A DNA stretch of 64,000 bases from CAWFQB01 sp965277875 (GCA_965277875.1 CBDIDV010000002.1:1922001-1986000); one strand, 5' to 3'; counted from the first letter of the stretch, positions 51,171 to 60,458 are shown. Notes: a model not told the origin generated them from the letters alone. Numbers and translations are program-made.

Positions 51171-51980
51171 TCACGGTGTGACCTGCACGCCGAATCCGGT
51201 ATCGCCGTGCGTGGTTATCAGCAGAGTGTTGCTGTTCATCTCCAGCTTCATGTCGGCGAGGTTGTCCAGCCAGGTTAGCGGCTGGCCGAGCAGCATATCA
51301 TGTTTCGTCTGATGCACAGCCGTCATCAACAGGGAAATCAGCAGATCCTCCTGCTGGCCCGCTTTCATGCGCGCGTAAGGAAAGGGAGCGCCCTCAAAGA
51401 TCGCAGGCTTGAGGGCGTCGATCAGATGCAGCCGCGCCTCCTGCGCCACCGCGACGCTCTTGTGTTCGGCCATGAATGGATCGTCTTCTTCCCCGGCCTG
51501 TTTTTTGGAGCGCGCGGGCTGTGGTTCCAGGTTACAGCAGACGCGCACATCACGCGGCAGCGCAAAGCGCATACGCAGGGGGACATTGGATGGCTCCTGC
51601 CGCCCAGGAGGAGCCAGGCGCGTGATCACGATATGCCCTGCCCCCCGGTCATGCCAGGCCCAGTCGTTGAGTTCGGCCAGCGCGTCCAGCGCGTTTCGCA
51701 CGGTCAGGCCGTCCATCTGCGCCACAAGCCGACGCTCGCGCAGATAATCAGCGGCCTCAATGTTCAGGCCGGACTGCGCCGACAGCGCCTGCATGATCTG
51801 GGGCAGCGTGACCGCGCCCGACGACAAATGCACTTTGACGTTCAACTTCGCCGCAGTGTCGGAGGCCGCAGCCTGCGCCTGCGCCCGGTCGGGAGCGGCT
51901 GCAAGACAGACAAGGGCGGCCAGCGAACTCCACAACGCGCGCGGCATCCACGCCGAATGACGCGTAAAGCGTGTTTTCAT
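51171..51980 (-). CDS. Exported STN-domain protein
   Basis: 269 residues. Signal peptide (LWSSLAALVCLAAAPDRAQA). Residues about 45-110 form a secretin/TonB short N-terminal (STN) fold: VHLSSGAVTLPQIMQALSAQ, SGLNIEAADYLRERRLVAQM, LTVRNALDALAELNDWAW. The rest is unassigned and ends in LEMNSNTLLITTHGDTGFGV. STN modules occur in envelope secretion and receptor proteins, but no secretin barrel is present here. It overlaps the upstream gene by 4 bases, so the two are coupled. Confidence 0.8.
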   Translation of the reverse strand: MKTRFTRHSAWMPRALWSSLAALVCLAAAPDRAQAQAAASDTAAKLNVKVHLSSGAVTLPQIMQALSAQSGLNIEAADYLRERRLVAQMDGLTVRNALDALAELNDWAWHDRGAGHIVITRLAPPGRQEPSNVPLRMRFALPRDVRVCCNLEPQPARSKKQAGEEDDPFMAEHKSVAVAQEARLHLIDALKPAIFEGAPFPYARMKAGQQEDLLISLLMTAVHQTKHDMLLGQPLTWLDNLADMKLEMNSNTLLITTHGDTGFGVQVTP

Positions 51981-52831
51981 TCCTTTGTCTCCCTGCCCTT
52001 CGGCACCGGCACACCGACAAATGTATGCTCCTGCAAGCTGCCGTCCTTTCGGCGCGAAACCTGCATCACATCGTAGTAGCGCGGCACGGCGGCATTGAGC
52101 GGGTCGCCGCCTCGCACCTGGGTTTGCAGGTAGGAGTCGGGCAGCAGGATCAGTTCGTCAAGCAGGCGCTGCCACGGAACGATCTCATCCGCAAAGGTAT
52201 TGCCGATGACAACCTGCGTCAGCGCGTCCCTCTGCGCCGGGGCGAGCATGGCGACGCCGGTTCGTCCTCCGGCGCGCAGCGTTTGCCATTGTTCCGGCGA
52301 AAAGGTGCGATAGAGCTGCTTCATCTGCTCATCCCATGTTCCGCGCGCAGAGTCATAGGGGACGCTGTGCAGCGCCTTGATTATGTCCCTGGCGATCTGG
52401 CGGGCTTCGACGAGGCTTGTCTGCGGGCGCTCGCCCGCCGCCTGAAACCGTTTTCGCATCAAGACCACGCCGCTTTTCGTCAGCGTCCAGGAGAAATCAA
52501 AGGCGTCCGCGACCTGATCCACAGCCTGGGAAAGTGTGCCTTCAAAGCGCAGGGTGGCCTGTGTCAGTACAGGCTCGCCGTCCGCCACAATGCTCAGTCC
52601 CGCTGTTTTGTTCAGCAGCGCGACCGCCTGGGCGAAACTCAGAGATTGTGTCTTCTGGCGATAGGGCTGCCCGTAAATGGCGGGCAGAGGAGAAGCGACA
52701 GGCGGAATGGGAACAGCAGGCGCCTGTCGGGCCGCTGCCCCACTAAGGACAGCGAGGAAAATCAGCACGACTGGCACAACAACGCGCGCGACGCGACGAA
52801 AACCTACGAAACGAACAAAGAGACAGGGCAT
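51977..52831 (-). CDS. Exported STN-like domain protein
   Basis: 284 residues. ATG 52831 has GGGGAGG 8 bases upstream; the longer frame is rejected. The signal-anchor (VARVVVPVVLIFLAVLSGAA) is followed by a P-rich linker and an STN-like segment: LSFAQAVALLNKTAGLSIVA, TLSQAVDQVADAFDFSWTLT, KSGVVLMRKRF. The C-terminal half is helical with no known motif. Paralogous in design to the next gene, with which it overlaps by 4 bases. Confidence 0.75.
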   Translation of the reverse strand: MPCLFVRFVGFRRVARVVVPVVLIFLAVLSGAAARQAPAVPIPPVASPLPAIYGQPYRQKTQSLSFAQAVALLNKTAGLSIVADGEPVLTQATLRFEGTLSQAVDQVADAFDFSWTLTKSGVVLMRKRFQAAGERPQTSLVEARQIARDIIKALHSVPYDSARGTWDEQMKQLYRTFSPEQWQTLRAGGRTGVAMLAPAQRDALTQVVIGNTFADEIVPWQRLLDELILLPDSYLQTQVRGGDPLNAAVPRYYDVMQVSRRKDGSLQEHTFVGVPVPKGRETKE

Positions 52832-52864
52832 TCTTTGAACCTCCCCTTCTGCATAGGTGACAAA

Positions 52865-52906
52865 CCTGCGGCCTGCCGGACGCGTCTGCATCCGACAGGC
52901 CGCAGG
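52865..52906. terminator. Hairpin between the first and second exported genes
   Basis: CCTGCGGCCTG (52865-52875) pairs perfectly with CAGGCCGCAGG (52896-52906), with extra CCGGA/TCCGA pairing inside. No U-run; it may separate or attenuate transcription of the run. Confidence 0.5.
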
Positions 52907-52961
52907 CGATGGCTACTTCTCCCGCCGTCACGACGCGGCAGGAGTATTCAACTGGATGTCG

Positions 52962-53474
52962 TCAGCTGCGTGTCAATGTAGCCGTGGCCGTGGCCGTGCC
53001 GCCGCCCGTGGAGTTCACCTGCGCTCTCGGATAGAAGCTGTAGGTGCCGGGCGTATAGCTGGTGAAGGGGCTGGATGGCGTAAAGGTGTCGTTGTAACTG
53101 GCTCCGCTGTCGTTCATTCTGTAGGCGGAATTGTCGGCGCTCACACCGCTTGAGGCAGTACCTCCCGTCGCGCTGCCGCTGTACGAACAAGGAATGTTGA
53201 TGCTGTACACAGGCGGATTCGGGGGAGGAGAGCCGGTACTCCACATGACAGACACGGTGAATGTCGCCGATGCGGTCACGTTGCCCGCCGCGCTGATAAA
53301 GAGGCTGACCGTTCCCTTGGTTCCCGAAGCGATGATGCTGCTGCCATTGGGGGCGACCTTGTCTCTGATGAAAGCGTCGCTGTTAACCCAGTTGCCTTGA
53401 GCCTGGGAACGACCGGCAAAGCCAAGACAGAGCAGGGCGCAGGCAACGGCTGTGCCGATATTGATGTGTTTCAT
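52962..53474 (-). CDS. Small exported Ser/Thr/Gly-rich protein
   Basis: 170 residues. Signal peptide MKHINIGTAVACALLCLGFA with cleavage after RSQAQ. The mature protein is rich in S, T, G and A with alternating hydrophobic residues (SLFISAAGNVTASATFTVSV), suggesting an all-beta surface or extracellular domain. ATG 53474 is chosen because GGAG lies 9 bases upstream; an in-frame ATG 15 bases earlier is less likely. First gene of the exported run. No family recognised. Confidence 0.72.
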   Translation of the reverse strand: MKHINIGTAVACALLCLGFAGRSQAQGNWVNSDAFIRDKVAPNGSSIIASGTKGTVSLFISAAGNVTASATFTVSVMWSTGSPPPNPPVYSINIPCSYSGSATGGTASSGVSADNSAYRMNDSGASYNDTFTPSSPFTSYTPGTYSFYPRAQVNSTGGGTATATATLTRS

Positions 53475-54048
53475 GGTATGTTTCTCCATCAGGAAAGCGA
53501 ACGTCGAGGTTGATAAATCCAGAATGAGACAATCGGAAGATGCTTCACGGCAGAAGAACCAGACAGGAGGAGCGCGCGCGGGAGAGGCGATTAGAGAACG
53601 AACCGAGGAACGGGTACGCGGCGCAGGTCGCGGCAAAGCGCGGCGCAGGTCGCGGCAAAGCGCGGCGCAGGTCGCGGCAAAGCGCGGCGGGAAACAGGCA
53701 CACCAGCAGTTTTTGTTCCGACGTGTACTTCATGGACGCCTCACAAATGCGGTTCGCTCAGTTCGATGCGATTATTGTAGCACGGCTGCGCTGTACGATC
53801 AATAGGCTTGGCGACATAATAATATTAAATTTATATTAAGAGCATAGGTGTTACTAAGCCTGTCAATCCAAACGCTATTGAGCGCTATATGTTCATGTGG
53901 TTGCGTCTGACACTTTGTTGTTTAGCATTGGACTTGCTGCCGGCGAAATAGGTTACAAAGATTTCACGTAATTCGTGGACAAATGCGGGGGCGGCAGTAA
54001 ACACAACGTCCCGCCGAACGAATTTCGCCTCAGAAGCAGGCGCGATTA
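53475..54048. other. Intergenic region with tandem repeats and A/T-rich segment
   Basis: About 575 bases between divergent genes. It holds the 22-bp tandem repeat (53621-53686), a near-palindromic TAATATTAAATTTATATTA at 53819-53837, and otherwise nothing supported. Confidence 0.5.
53621..53686 (+). repeat. Three exact 22-bp tandem repeats
   Basis: The unit (gcgcaggtcgcggcaaagcg plus cg) is repeated three times without mismatch (53621-53642, 53643-53664, 53665-53686), flanked by gcgg. It is upstream of the small exported gene and shows no function. Confidence 0.95.
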
Positions 54049-54057
54049 TGATACAAT
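54049..54057 (+). promoter_or_regulatory. Extended -10 promoter of a likely leaderless mutS2 mRNA
   Basis: TGA-TACAAT (54049-54057) is a TGn-extended -10 element ending only 7 bases before ATG 54065. Transcription would start at or within 1-2 bases of the ATG, and no Shine-Dalgarno sequence exists. Confidence 0.55.
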
Positions 54058-54064
54058 AAACACA

Positions 54065-56458
54065 ATGGACGCACACTCTTTACACATACTCGAATATGCG
54101 AAAATCATACATCGCCTGGCCGCGCATACCAGCAACGGTATCGGGCGCGAGTTCGCGCGGCAACTGGAACCGCTGCCCTACCCCGAAACCGTGACGCGCA
54201 GATTGCAGGAAACCCGCGAGGCCCGCGACCTGCGCGACAACGACAGCGGACTTCCTCTCGGCGGCATACAGGACATACGCGAAACGGCGGAACGCGCCCG
54301 CATCCAGACCCGCCTAACCGGGTTTGAGATGCTCGGCGTGATGCACACGGTCGCGGCGGGCCGTCGCCTGCGCGTGTACCTGCTCAACCGTCAGGCCAAA
54401 GCGCCCCTGCTCGCCGAGATGGCGACCAACCTGCCCATTTTGCAGATCGTCGAGAACCGCATCGAGGGCAGCATCAGCGAGGCGGGCGAGGTGCGCGACA
54501 GCGCCACGCCGGAACTTGGCCGCGTCCGCAGCGCGATCAAAGTGACGCATAACCGCCTGAACGACCGGATGCAAAGCATACTGAGCGGAGAACGGTACAA
54601 AACGTTTATACAGGACAGCGTCGTTACGGTGCGCGAGGGCCGCTATTGCATTCCGGTCAAGGCCGAGTACGCGCGAGCCTTCGGCGGCATCGTGCATGAC
54701 GCAAGCCAGTCGGGCGCGACCGTGTTCATCGAGCCTGCCGTGGCCGTGGAACTCGGCAACGAACTCAAGCAGCTATCCATCAAGGAAGAGCAGGAAGTAG
54801 ACCGCATCCTGCGCGACCTGTCCGGGCTGATCGGCAGCTACTACGACGAATTGCAGCGGCTGATCTCCATTCTGGGCCACATGGACGTGATCCATGCCAA
54901 AGCGATACTCGCTGAGGAGATGGGCGGGATCGAGCCGAAGCTCAACCGCAAGGGGTTTGTGCGCCTGTTCGAGGCGCGGCACCCCCTCCTCCCCGGTGAT
55001 GTGGTTCCCATTGACATCGAACTCGGCGACAAGTTCACGACCCTGCTGATTACCGGGCCGAACACGGGCGGCAAGACCGTCACGCTCAAAACGCTGGGCC
55101 TGCTGACCCTGATGACGCTTGCCGGCCTGCAAATACCCGCCGGCCCGGACAGCGAGATCGCCCTGTTCGATCAGGTCTACGCCGACATCGGCGATGAGCA
55201 GGACATCCAGCAGAGCCTGTCCACATTCAGCGCGCACTTGAAGAACATCGTGCGTATCATCGAGACCATCGGGCCGAACGCCCTTGTGCTATTGGACGAG
55301 GTGGGCAGCGGAACCGACCCTGCCGAGGGCGCGGCCCTTGCCAAGTCGCTCTTAGATACCCTGATGCAGCGCCGCGCTCGCGTGGTCGCCACAACGCACT
55401 ATGGCGAATTGAAAGAGTACGCGTACTCCCGTCCCGGCATCGAAAACGCAAGCGTGGAGTTTAACAAAGAAACCCTGTCGCCCACGTACCGTATTCTACA
55501 GGGTGTGCCGGGCATGTCGAACGCGTTTTATATCGCGCAGCGGCTGGGAATGCCGGATGAGATCGTCAACGACGCGCGGGCGTTTCTAAGCCGCCGCGAG
55601 CAGGAAACGGGCGAACTGTTGCAGCAGATCGAGGCCAGCCGCAAGCAGGCCAAAGAAGCCGAGCGGCAGGCGATTACGGCCCGTGACGACGCCTTCAAGG
55701 CCCGCGACGAGTACCAAAAGCGCGTACAGCAGATCGCGGATGTGCAGCGCACGGTACGGCAGGAAGCGCAGGAAGAGGCGCGTATCGTACTGCGCCGCGC
55801 CACGGACAAGGCCGAAAACATTCTCAAAGACCTGAGCCGGCAGAGCAAGAGCGTTCGGGTCGCGCAGCCTGCCCGCAAGAAGCTGAACACCCTGCGCTCG
55901 GAAACGTTCGGCGCGCTGGACACGCCCAATTCCCTGCCCGCCGAAGACCTCGCGCCCCTGGAAGCCGGACACAAGTATCGGCAGGGCGACCGGGTGCGCG
56001 TGATGACCCTGAACCTGGACGGGCAGCTTTTGGAGCCACCCCGTGACGGCACGGTTGCCGTCCAGATCGGCAACATGCGAGCCACCCTGCCCCTGGAACA
56101 ACTGCGCCCACTGAAAAAACCCGAAGCGAACGCTGCCGAGCGCAGCGCGGAACGCCCCGCGATTGGCACGACATCCGGCGCGTCCGAGATCGCCATGCGT
56201 AAGCAGCTGCACATCTCGCCCGAACTGATGCTTCGCGCCATGCGGGCGGACGAGGCGCAAAGCCTGCTGGACAAATACGTGGACGATGCGTTTGCCGCCG
56301 GTCTAAGTCAGGCGCGTATCGTGCATGGCAAGGGAACGGGCGCACTGCGTAAGATCGTGCAGGAGTTTCTGAGCGGGCATCCCGCCATAGCCGCGTTCCG
56401 GCTGGGCAAAGAGGACGAGGGCGGCGACGGCACAACGGTCGTCACCTTCAAAACGTAA
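54065..56458 (+). CDS. mutS2: MutS2 endonuclease
   Basis: 797 residues, full length. MutS2 is a MutS-like ATPase with a C-terminal Smr nuclease, acting against homologous recombination or on stalled/collided ribosomes depending on species. Walker A TGPNTGGKTVTLKTLGLL (about residues 330-345), SLSTFSAHLKNI and Walker B LVLLDEVGSGTDPAEGAALA. Then a coiled-coil/KOW-like linker and the Smr domain ending VDDAFAAGLSQARIVHGKGT, GALRKIVQEFL. ATG 54065 starts MDAHSLHILEYAKIIHRLAA. No mutS or mutL nearby. Confidence 0.96.
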   Translation: MDAHSLHILEYAKIIHRLAAHTSNGIGREFARQLEPLPYPETVTRRLQETREARDLRDNDSGLPLGGIQDIRETAERARIQTRLTGFEMLGVMHTVAAGRRLRVYLLNRQAKAPLLAEMATNLPILQIVENRIEGSISEAGEVRDSATPELGRVRSAIKVTHNRLNDRMQSILSGERYKTFIQDSVVTVREGRYCIPVKAEYARAFGGIVHDASQSGATVFIEPAVAVELGNELKQLSIKEEQEVDRILRDLSGLIGSYYDELQRLISILGHMDVIHAKAILAEEMGGIEPKLNRKGFVRLFEARHPLLPGDVVPIDIELGDKFTTLLITGPNTGGKTVTLKTLGLLTLMTLAGLQIPAGPDSEIALFDQVYADIGDEQDIQQSLSTFSAHLKNIVRIIETIGPNALVLLDEVGSGTDPAEGAALAKSLLDTLMQRRARVVATTHYGELKEYAYSRPGIENASVEFNKETLSPTYRILQGVPGMSNAFYIAQRLGMPDEIVNDARAFLSRREQETGELLQQIEASRKQAKEAERQAITARDDAFKARDEYQKRVQQIADVQRTVRQEAQEEARIVLRRATDKAENILKDLSRQSKSVRVAQPARKKLNTLRSETFGALDTPNSLPAEDLAPLEAGHKYRQGDRVRVMTLNLDGQLLEPPRDGTVAVQIGNMRATLPLEQLRPLKKPEANAAERSAERPAIGTTSGASEIAMRKQLHISPELMLRAMRADEAQSLLDKYVDDAFAAGLSQARIVHGKGTGALRKIVQEFLSGHPAIAAFRLGKEDEGGDGTTVVTFKT

Positions 56459-56565
56459 GAAAGCAAAACGTAAGAAAAAGAAGCAGACAAGACAGAAGAC
56501 AGAAGACAAACGGAAGAGAAGAAGGCAGAGGAACGCGATGCGACGGTCTGCTGTGGAGTAATCAA
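56459..56565. other. Purine-rich low-complexity spacer
   Basis: agaaagcaaaacgtaagaaa followed by repeated agacagaagac words, up to about 56530. One-armed example of the low-complexity class that follows stop codons in this window. It begins inside the last codons of mutS2 (aaaacgtaagaa is duplicated). Confidence 0.5.
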
Positions 56566-56862
56566 ATGACTTTGCCGATATGGTGGGCGATTATGCTGGG
56601 TACGGGCGCTTTAGTCGGGTGCATCGGCGCGTATACAACACAGGCCGCCCGCGTGTTCATGAAGACGCTGTCCGTGCCGCTCGCCCTATTGGGAATGCAC
56701 CTGCTGCTGCCCCCCGATTTCCCCGCCCGCGCCAACATCTGGCTGCTGCTCTTAGACGTGCTGCTGTTCGCGGGCGCGGCGCTTGTCGGCGATTACATCC
56801 TGGGCCGCAAGTTAGGCCGTCACGACCGGGCTGGTTTCCGCTCCGACAGCGTAGGCCATTAA
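56566..56862 (+). CDS. Small membrane protein
   Basis: 98 residues with three hydrophobic segments (PIWWAIMLGTGALVGCIGAY, VPLALLGMHLLLP, IWLLLLDVLLFAGAALVGDY). No family recognised. There is no clear ribosome-binding site before ATG 56566 (gtggagtaatcaa). It converges with the DUF3866 gene. Reality is moderately supported by codon pattern and hydrophobic periodicity. Confidence 0.55.
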   Translation: MTLPIWWAIMLGTGALVGCIGAYTTQAARVFMKTLSVPLALLGMHLLLPPDFPARANIWLLLLDVLLFAGAALVGDYILGRKLGRHDRAGFRSDSVGH

Positions 56863-56887
56863 AAGGGTCGCGCAGCGGGTGGTGAAA

Positions 56888-58006
56888 TCATCCTCTGGCT
56901 TCGATGAGTTGACCGGCGAGGACGCCTGCGGCGCACGCGGACAGGAAGAAAGCGCGGTCAGCCTGGGTGTCGCGGCCCATTGTGGTCACGGCCAGCCCGG
57001 AGGAATCAAGCAAGTCAAGTGCGCCGTCTGCCGTGAGGAAGACAGGCTGGTGCGTCTCTTCAATCGTGGTCTCTTCCAGGGCGTCGAGCAGGCACTGCAT
57101 TTCGTCGCCGTGCAGGCGCGGCAGGGCTACAAGTACAGAGGCGAGCGCGATCTGTCTGAGTACCGTGACCGTGTGGTGACTTAATCCCCGGTGTCGGCTG
57201 CGCGGGTCGGCGAAACTGACGCGGGCGCAGGCGATGGCCGTGCCGCCCAGCGACGTGACCGCATTGATTGCCTGCCCTTGCTCGATGCCGCTAAAGCCCA
57301 GCGGCGTCCCCGTCCCCACATTTCCCGGCCCCTGACAGACGATCACCATGTCCGCATTTGCAACAGCCTGCGCGGTCGCGAGCGCGGAGTACAGGTTGAC
57401 GCACTCATAGTCGCCGCCGAACGCCTGTCCCGCCGTAAGCGTCGCGGCCAGCCAGCCGCTTTGCCGCATCTGCGCCGCAAGCCGACTCAGGGCGAGGGGC
57501 AGGGCCGCGCCGTCCGTCATGATATAGGCGATGCGAGGAGCGGGACGCGTGTTGTGCTGACCGAGCGCCCACCGCGCGCCCGCAACTATGGCGGGAACCT
57601 GACTGTGCAATTGGGCGCACACGACGGGCAGTTCGGCAAGGGTCTCGAAGTCTCGCAACGCGGCGTGGTACGGACTTTCGGGAGACTCGGAGGCCAGCAC
57701 GGGCGTTTGCAGCGGCGTGTAGCGCATCTTGAGTATGTGTCCGGGCGCGGGTATGTTCGGCTCGTCAGCGTCCAGTAGGGCGACGACAAAATCTCTGCCC
57801 CCCGTTCCCAGACCGAGTTCCACAGCCACGGTGTTCAGCAGGACGCGCCCCCCCATAGACACGCGCCCGGTCAGTTCAGTCAGCACAACGGCCCTGCGCG
57901 TGGTCTGCACAGGGTTATCATTGTCTGCTATTCGTACCGCGATTTCCTGCGCTCCTTCGCGCTCCTCTAAAATCGCTGTCACGGTTCCGGTCACACGTCG
58001 CTTCAT
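56888..58006 (-). CDS. DUF3866 family protein
   Basis: 372 residues. Phrases IAYIMTDGAALPLALSRLAA, AATLTAGQAFGGDYECVNLY, VICQGPGNVGTGTPLGFSGI and DPRSRHRGLSHHTVTVL match a conserved Gram-positive/Terrabacteria family of unknown function (DUF3866). No signal or membrane segment. ATG 58006 (MKRRVTGTVTAIL) is chosen over the longer frame, which runs through a low-complexity tract. No clear ribosome-binding site. Last gene of a leftward group. Confidence 0.82.
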   Translation of the reverse strand: MKRRVTGTVTAILEEREGAQEIAVRIADNDNPVQTTRRAVVLTELTGRVSMGGRVLLNTVAVELGLGTGGRDFVVALLDADEPNIPAPGHILKMRYTPLQTPVLASESPESPYHAALRDFETLAELPVVCAQLHSQVPAIVAGARWALGQHNTRPAPRIAYIMTDGAALPLALSRLAAQMRQSGWLAATLTAGQAFGGDYECVNLYSALATAQAVANADMVIVCQGPGNVGTGTPLGFSGIEQGQAINAVTSLGGTAIACARVSFADPRSRHRGLSHHTVTVLRQIALASVLVALPRLHGDEMQCLLDALEETTIEETHQPVFLTADGALDLLDSSGLAVTTMGRDTQADRAFFLSACAAGVLAGQLIEARG

Positions 58007-58019
58007 GGCGGTTACAACC

Positions 58020-58115
58020 AGGAGAAAGGAGAAAGGAGCGTCGTTCCCACAAAGTGTGCGGAACGCGCGCCAACTTCCGTGCAAGCCTTTTTCCTTTTTC
58101 CTTTTTCCTTTTCCT
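58020..58115. repeat. Purine-rich inverted repeat between SIS and DUF3866 genes
   Basis: aggagaaaggagaaagga (58019-58037) faces tttttcctttttcctttttc (from 58089). The right arm reaches into the stop codon of the SIS gene (58114-58116). Same word set as the palindrome at 18896 and the coding tract at 63921. Confidence 0.65.
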
Positions 58116-59151
58116 ACCTTGTCAGGGTTACTTTCGACAGACCGCGCGGCTTGTCAGGGTTCTGGCCGCGCGCATGGGCCAGGTGAAACGCCCACAGTTG
58201 ACCGGGCAGAATATACAGCAGTGGACTGAGCAGTTCGTCCACATCAACCGGAATGGGAAGGGCGCGATGGGCCAGAGCCAGTATTTCAGGCGAACGGGCG
58301 ACAATAATCATTTCGGCTGCCCGCTCGCGAAGTTTAAGCGCCAGTTCCAGCATCGAAGGATAAGCGCGGCCATCCGGAGCGAACAGCAGGCATGGAAAAC
58401 CTTCGTTTATCATGGCGATGGGGCCGTGCAAAAAGTCCGCGCCGCTGTACGGCTTGGCGACCAGATAACTTGTCTCCGTCATTTTCAGGGCGGTTTCCAG
58501 TGCGGTCGGCTGATTGACGCCCCGCGCAAGCACGGCGCACTCGTGAATGTAGCGATACCGCTCCACGGCCTGCGCCACGGTCGCGTCCAGTTCTAGTACG
58601 CTGTGCATCTGCTCCGGGATATGCTTCAAGCCTTCCAGCAAATGCGCGCTATCGCTCCATTGTCCGGCGAGAAGAGCGACAAGAGCGAGCGCGGTCGTGT
58701 ACGTTTTGGTGGCCGCGACCGATTTTTCCTCGCCCGCATGGCACAGCAGCACATAATCGCTGACATGCGTGATGGACGAACCGGCGACGTTCGTGATGCA
58801 GGCTGTGATTGCGCCTGAAGCCCGCGCCGAACTGAGCGTCTGCACGACATCCGTAGCCTGCCCCGACTGCGAAATGCCCAGCATCAGGCAGCCGCCAAGT
58901 TGTACATTCGCGTCGTACAGCGTATACACGGAGGGCGCGGCCAGCGACACCGGTACGCCGCACACGATTTCCAGCAAATATTTGGCATAGGTGGCCGCAT
59001 GGTCAGACGTGCCGCGCGCCGCGATCACGACATGCCGTATGCCGCGCTCGCGCAGGTGCGCCACAAGCGTGGCGACATTGCCGTACTCGCGCTCCACGAC
59101 GGCAGCGACCGCCTGCGGCTGCTCATAAATCTCTTCCAGCATCAACGCCAT
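58114..59151 (-). CDS. SIS-domain sugar isomerase/deaminase (GlmS-like, no glutaminase)
   Basis: 345 residues with two SIS domains. GTSDHAATYAKYLLEIVCGV, LGISQSGQATDVVQTLSSAR (phosphosugar-binding serines), EEKSVAATKTYTTALALV, and in the second domain ETALKMTETSYLVAKPYSGA with FLHGPIAMI. This resembles the isomerase half of GlmS or AgaS-type aminosugar-phosphate deaminases. The glutaminase domain is absent. Acts on hexosamine or related phosphosugars; the precise substrate is not predictable. Part of a leftward run with DUF3866 downstream. Confidence 0.9.
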   Translation of the reverse strand: MALMLEEIYEQPQAVAAVVEREYGNVATLVAHLRERGIRHVVIAARGTSDHAATYAKYLLEIVCGVPVSLAAPSVYTLYDANVQLGGCLMLGISQSGQATDVVQTLSSARASGAITACITNVAGSSITHVSDYVLLCHAGEEKSVAATKTYTTALALVALLAGQWSDSAHLLEGLKHIPEQMHSVLELDATVAQAVERYRYIHECAVLARGVNQPTALETALKMTETSYLVAKPYSGADFLHGPIAMINEGFPCLLFAPDGRAYPSMLELALKLRERAAEMIIVARSPEILALAHRALPIPVDVDELLSPLLYILPGQLWAFHLAHARGQNPDKPRGLSKVTLTR

Positions 59152-59193
59152 TGTTCTGCCTGATCTTCCTTAAAGACTTACATTGAAGTCCGG

Positions 59194-60438
59194 TTAAAAC
59201 CCGTCTGCGCCATAATACACAGCGGCCTGTGGCGGGAACAGGGAAGTAAGCAGCGGATGCAGGCCGACATTTTGTGTTGCCTGCTCGATAGCCATTGTGC
59301 CGAACAGCAGGCCGAACAGAGCGGCTTGCGGCATAATGTCTTCCACTTTAGCCGGGCTTTCATCCGCCCGGACGCGCAGGAAGGTTCCGGTTGCATCGAG
59401 CGTGAGCGGGCCGTAGGGCGTCGCGAAAGTGGGCGTTCCCCGTGGACGACCGGCTTCAATCCACCTGTCATTCAGTCCCATCGCCAGACTTTGCAGCAGG
59501 TTCGTCCGGTGCAGCAGCCGCGCCATGCCGGAGGTATGCGTATGTTCCGTGGTGTCGGCAAGCAGACTGTTCAGCGCCTGCTCGATGGCGTTGGTGTGGG
59601 CGATGTCCACGCGCAGCATACGCTCGCCACCTGCGGGCAAAGTGTCCACGACCGCCTGCAGCAAGGCCAGCGTGGCTTCTTCCTGTTTGCGCGGGTCGGG
59701 CGTGTCGCGCGTTCCAAACTCGATGATGCGCGAGCCGACCGCGTCCGGACTATATGCGATTGCGCTTTTGAAGACGCCCGTTTGCACATAGCCGAACACG
59801 TTGCCGTCCGGCTCTAAAGCGACCAGCAAACCGTCGGGAATGCGCGAGGGCGTTATGTCCAGCCAGTCGCGCCAGTACGCCGAATACCGCTGTACGGCAA
59901 TGGGCCGGGACGCGTTGTACTCGGCATAGCAGGTCTGAATGGCGGGCAGGTCTGCGCCGACCGCCTGCCGAACCCTAAACGGCAGGGTACGGGGCATATA
60001 ATCGGTGCGTACCCTGCCTGACCGCCACGTATGCGGCAGGTCGGTGAATCCCTGCCGCGCATAATAGCCGTTGATGCCCGTGAACAGCAGGGAGAAATCC
60101 ATCGCGTCCGATTCCATCACGGCCACGGCGCTTTGCAGGCAGCGCGTATTGTAGCCCCGCCCCCGAAAATCGGGGTGCGTGGACACATTGGCAATGCCGC
60201 CCATCGTGAGTTGAAGCCCGCCGCAGGCCACGGTCCGCCGACATATCTGCACCGCGCTCACGATACGGTCTTCGAGAACGCCCACCTGCGTATAATAGGG
60301 CAGCCAGTCCCGGTCGCCGTAGAAGTAGCGGCGAAAGTACGCGCCGCCGTCGCCGGGCCACACCGTATTCCACAGTTCCAAGCAGGCGTCGCGCTCGTCC
60401 TCGCGCACGGCCCGCACCACAAACCCATCATCCTGCAC
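59194..60438 (-). CDS. Eis-like GNAT acetyltransferase with SCP2-like C terminus
   Basis: 414 residues. The N-terminal GNAT domain has GGIANVSTHPDFRGRGYNTR (acetyl-CoA loop) and FSLLFTGINGYYARQGF. A second degenerate GNAT region is followed by a sterol-carrier-like C-terminal domain ending EDIMPQAALFGLLFGTMAIE, the layout of Eis-type enzymes that acetylate lysines or aminoglycosides. GTG 60438 is the start, with AGGAG 7 bases upstream on the minus strand. Substrate unknown. 20 bases after the SOD gene. Confidence 0.85.
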   Translation of the reverse strand: MQDDGFVVRAVREDERDACLELWNTVWPGDGGAYFRRYFYGDRDWLPYYTQVGVLEDRIVSAVQICRRTVACGGLQLTMGGIANVSTHPDFRGRGYNTRCLQSAVAVMESDAMDFSLLFTGINGYYARQGFTDLPHTWRSGRVRTDYMPRTLPFRVRQAVGADLPAIQTCYAEYNASRPIAVQRYSAYWRDWLDITPSRIPDGLLVALEPDGNVFGYVQTGVFKSAIAYSPDAVGSRIIEFGTRDTPDPRKQEEATLALLQAVVDTLPAGGERMLRVDIAHTNAIEQALNSLLADTTEHTHTSGMARLLHRTNLLQSLAMGLNDRWIEAGRPRGTPTFATPYGPLTLDATGTFLRVRADESPAKVEDIMPQAALFGLLFGTMAIEQATQNVGLHPLLTSLFPPQAAVYYGADGF

Positions 60439-60458
60439 AGCAATGCTCCTATGAAGGG

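Noticed and set aside
53452..53839. Arg-rich plus-strand frames over the 22-bp tandem repeat
   Set aside because: Peptide repeats simply translate the tandem DNA repeat; no start signal.
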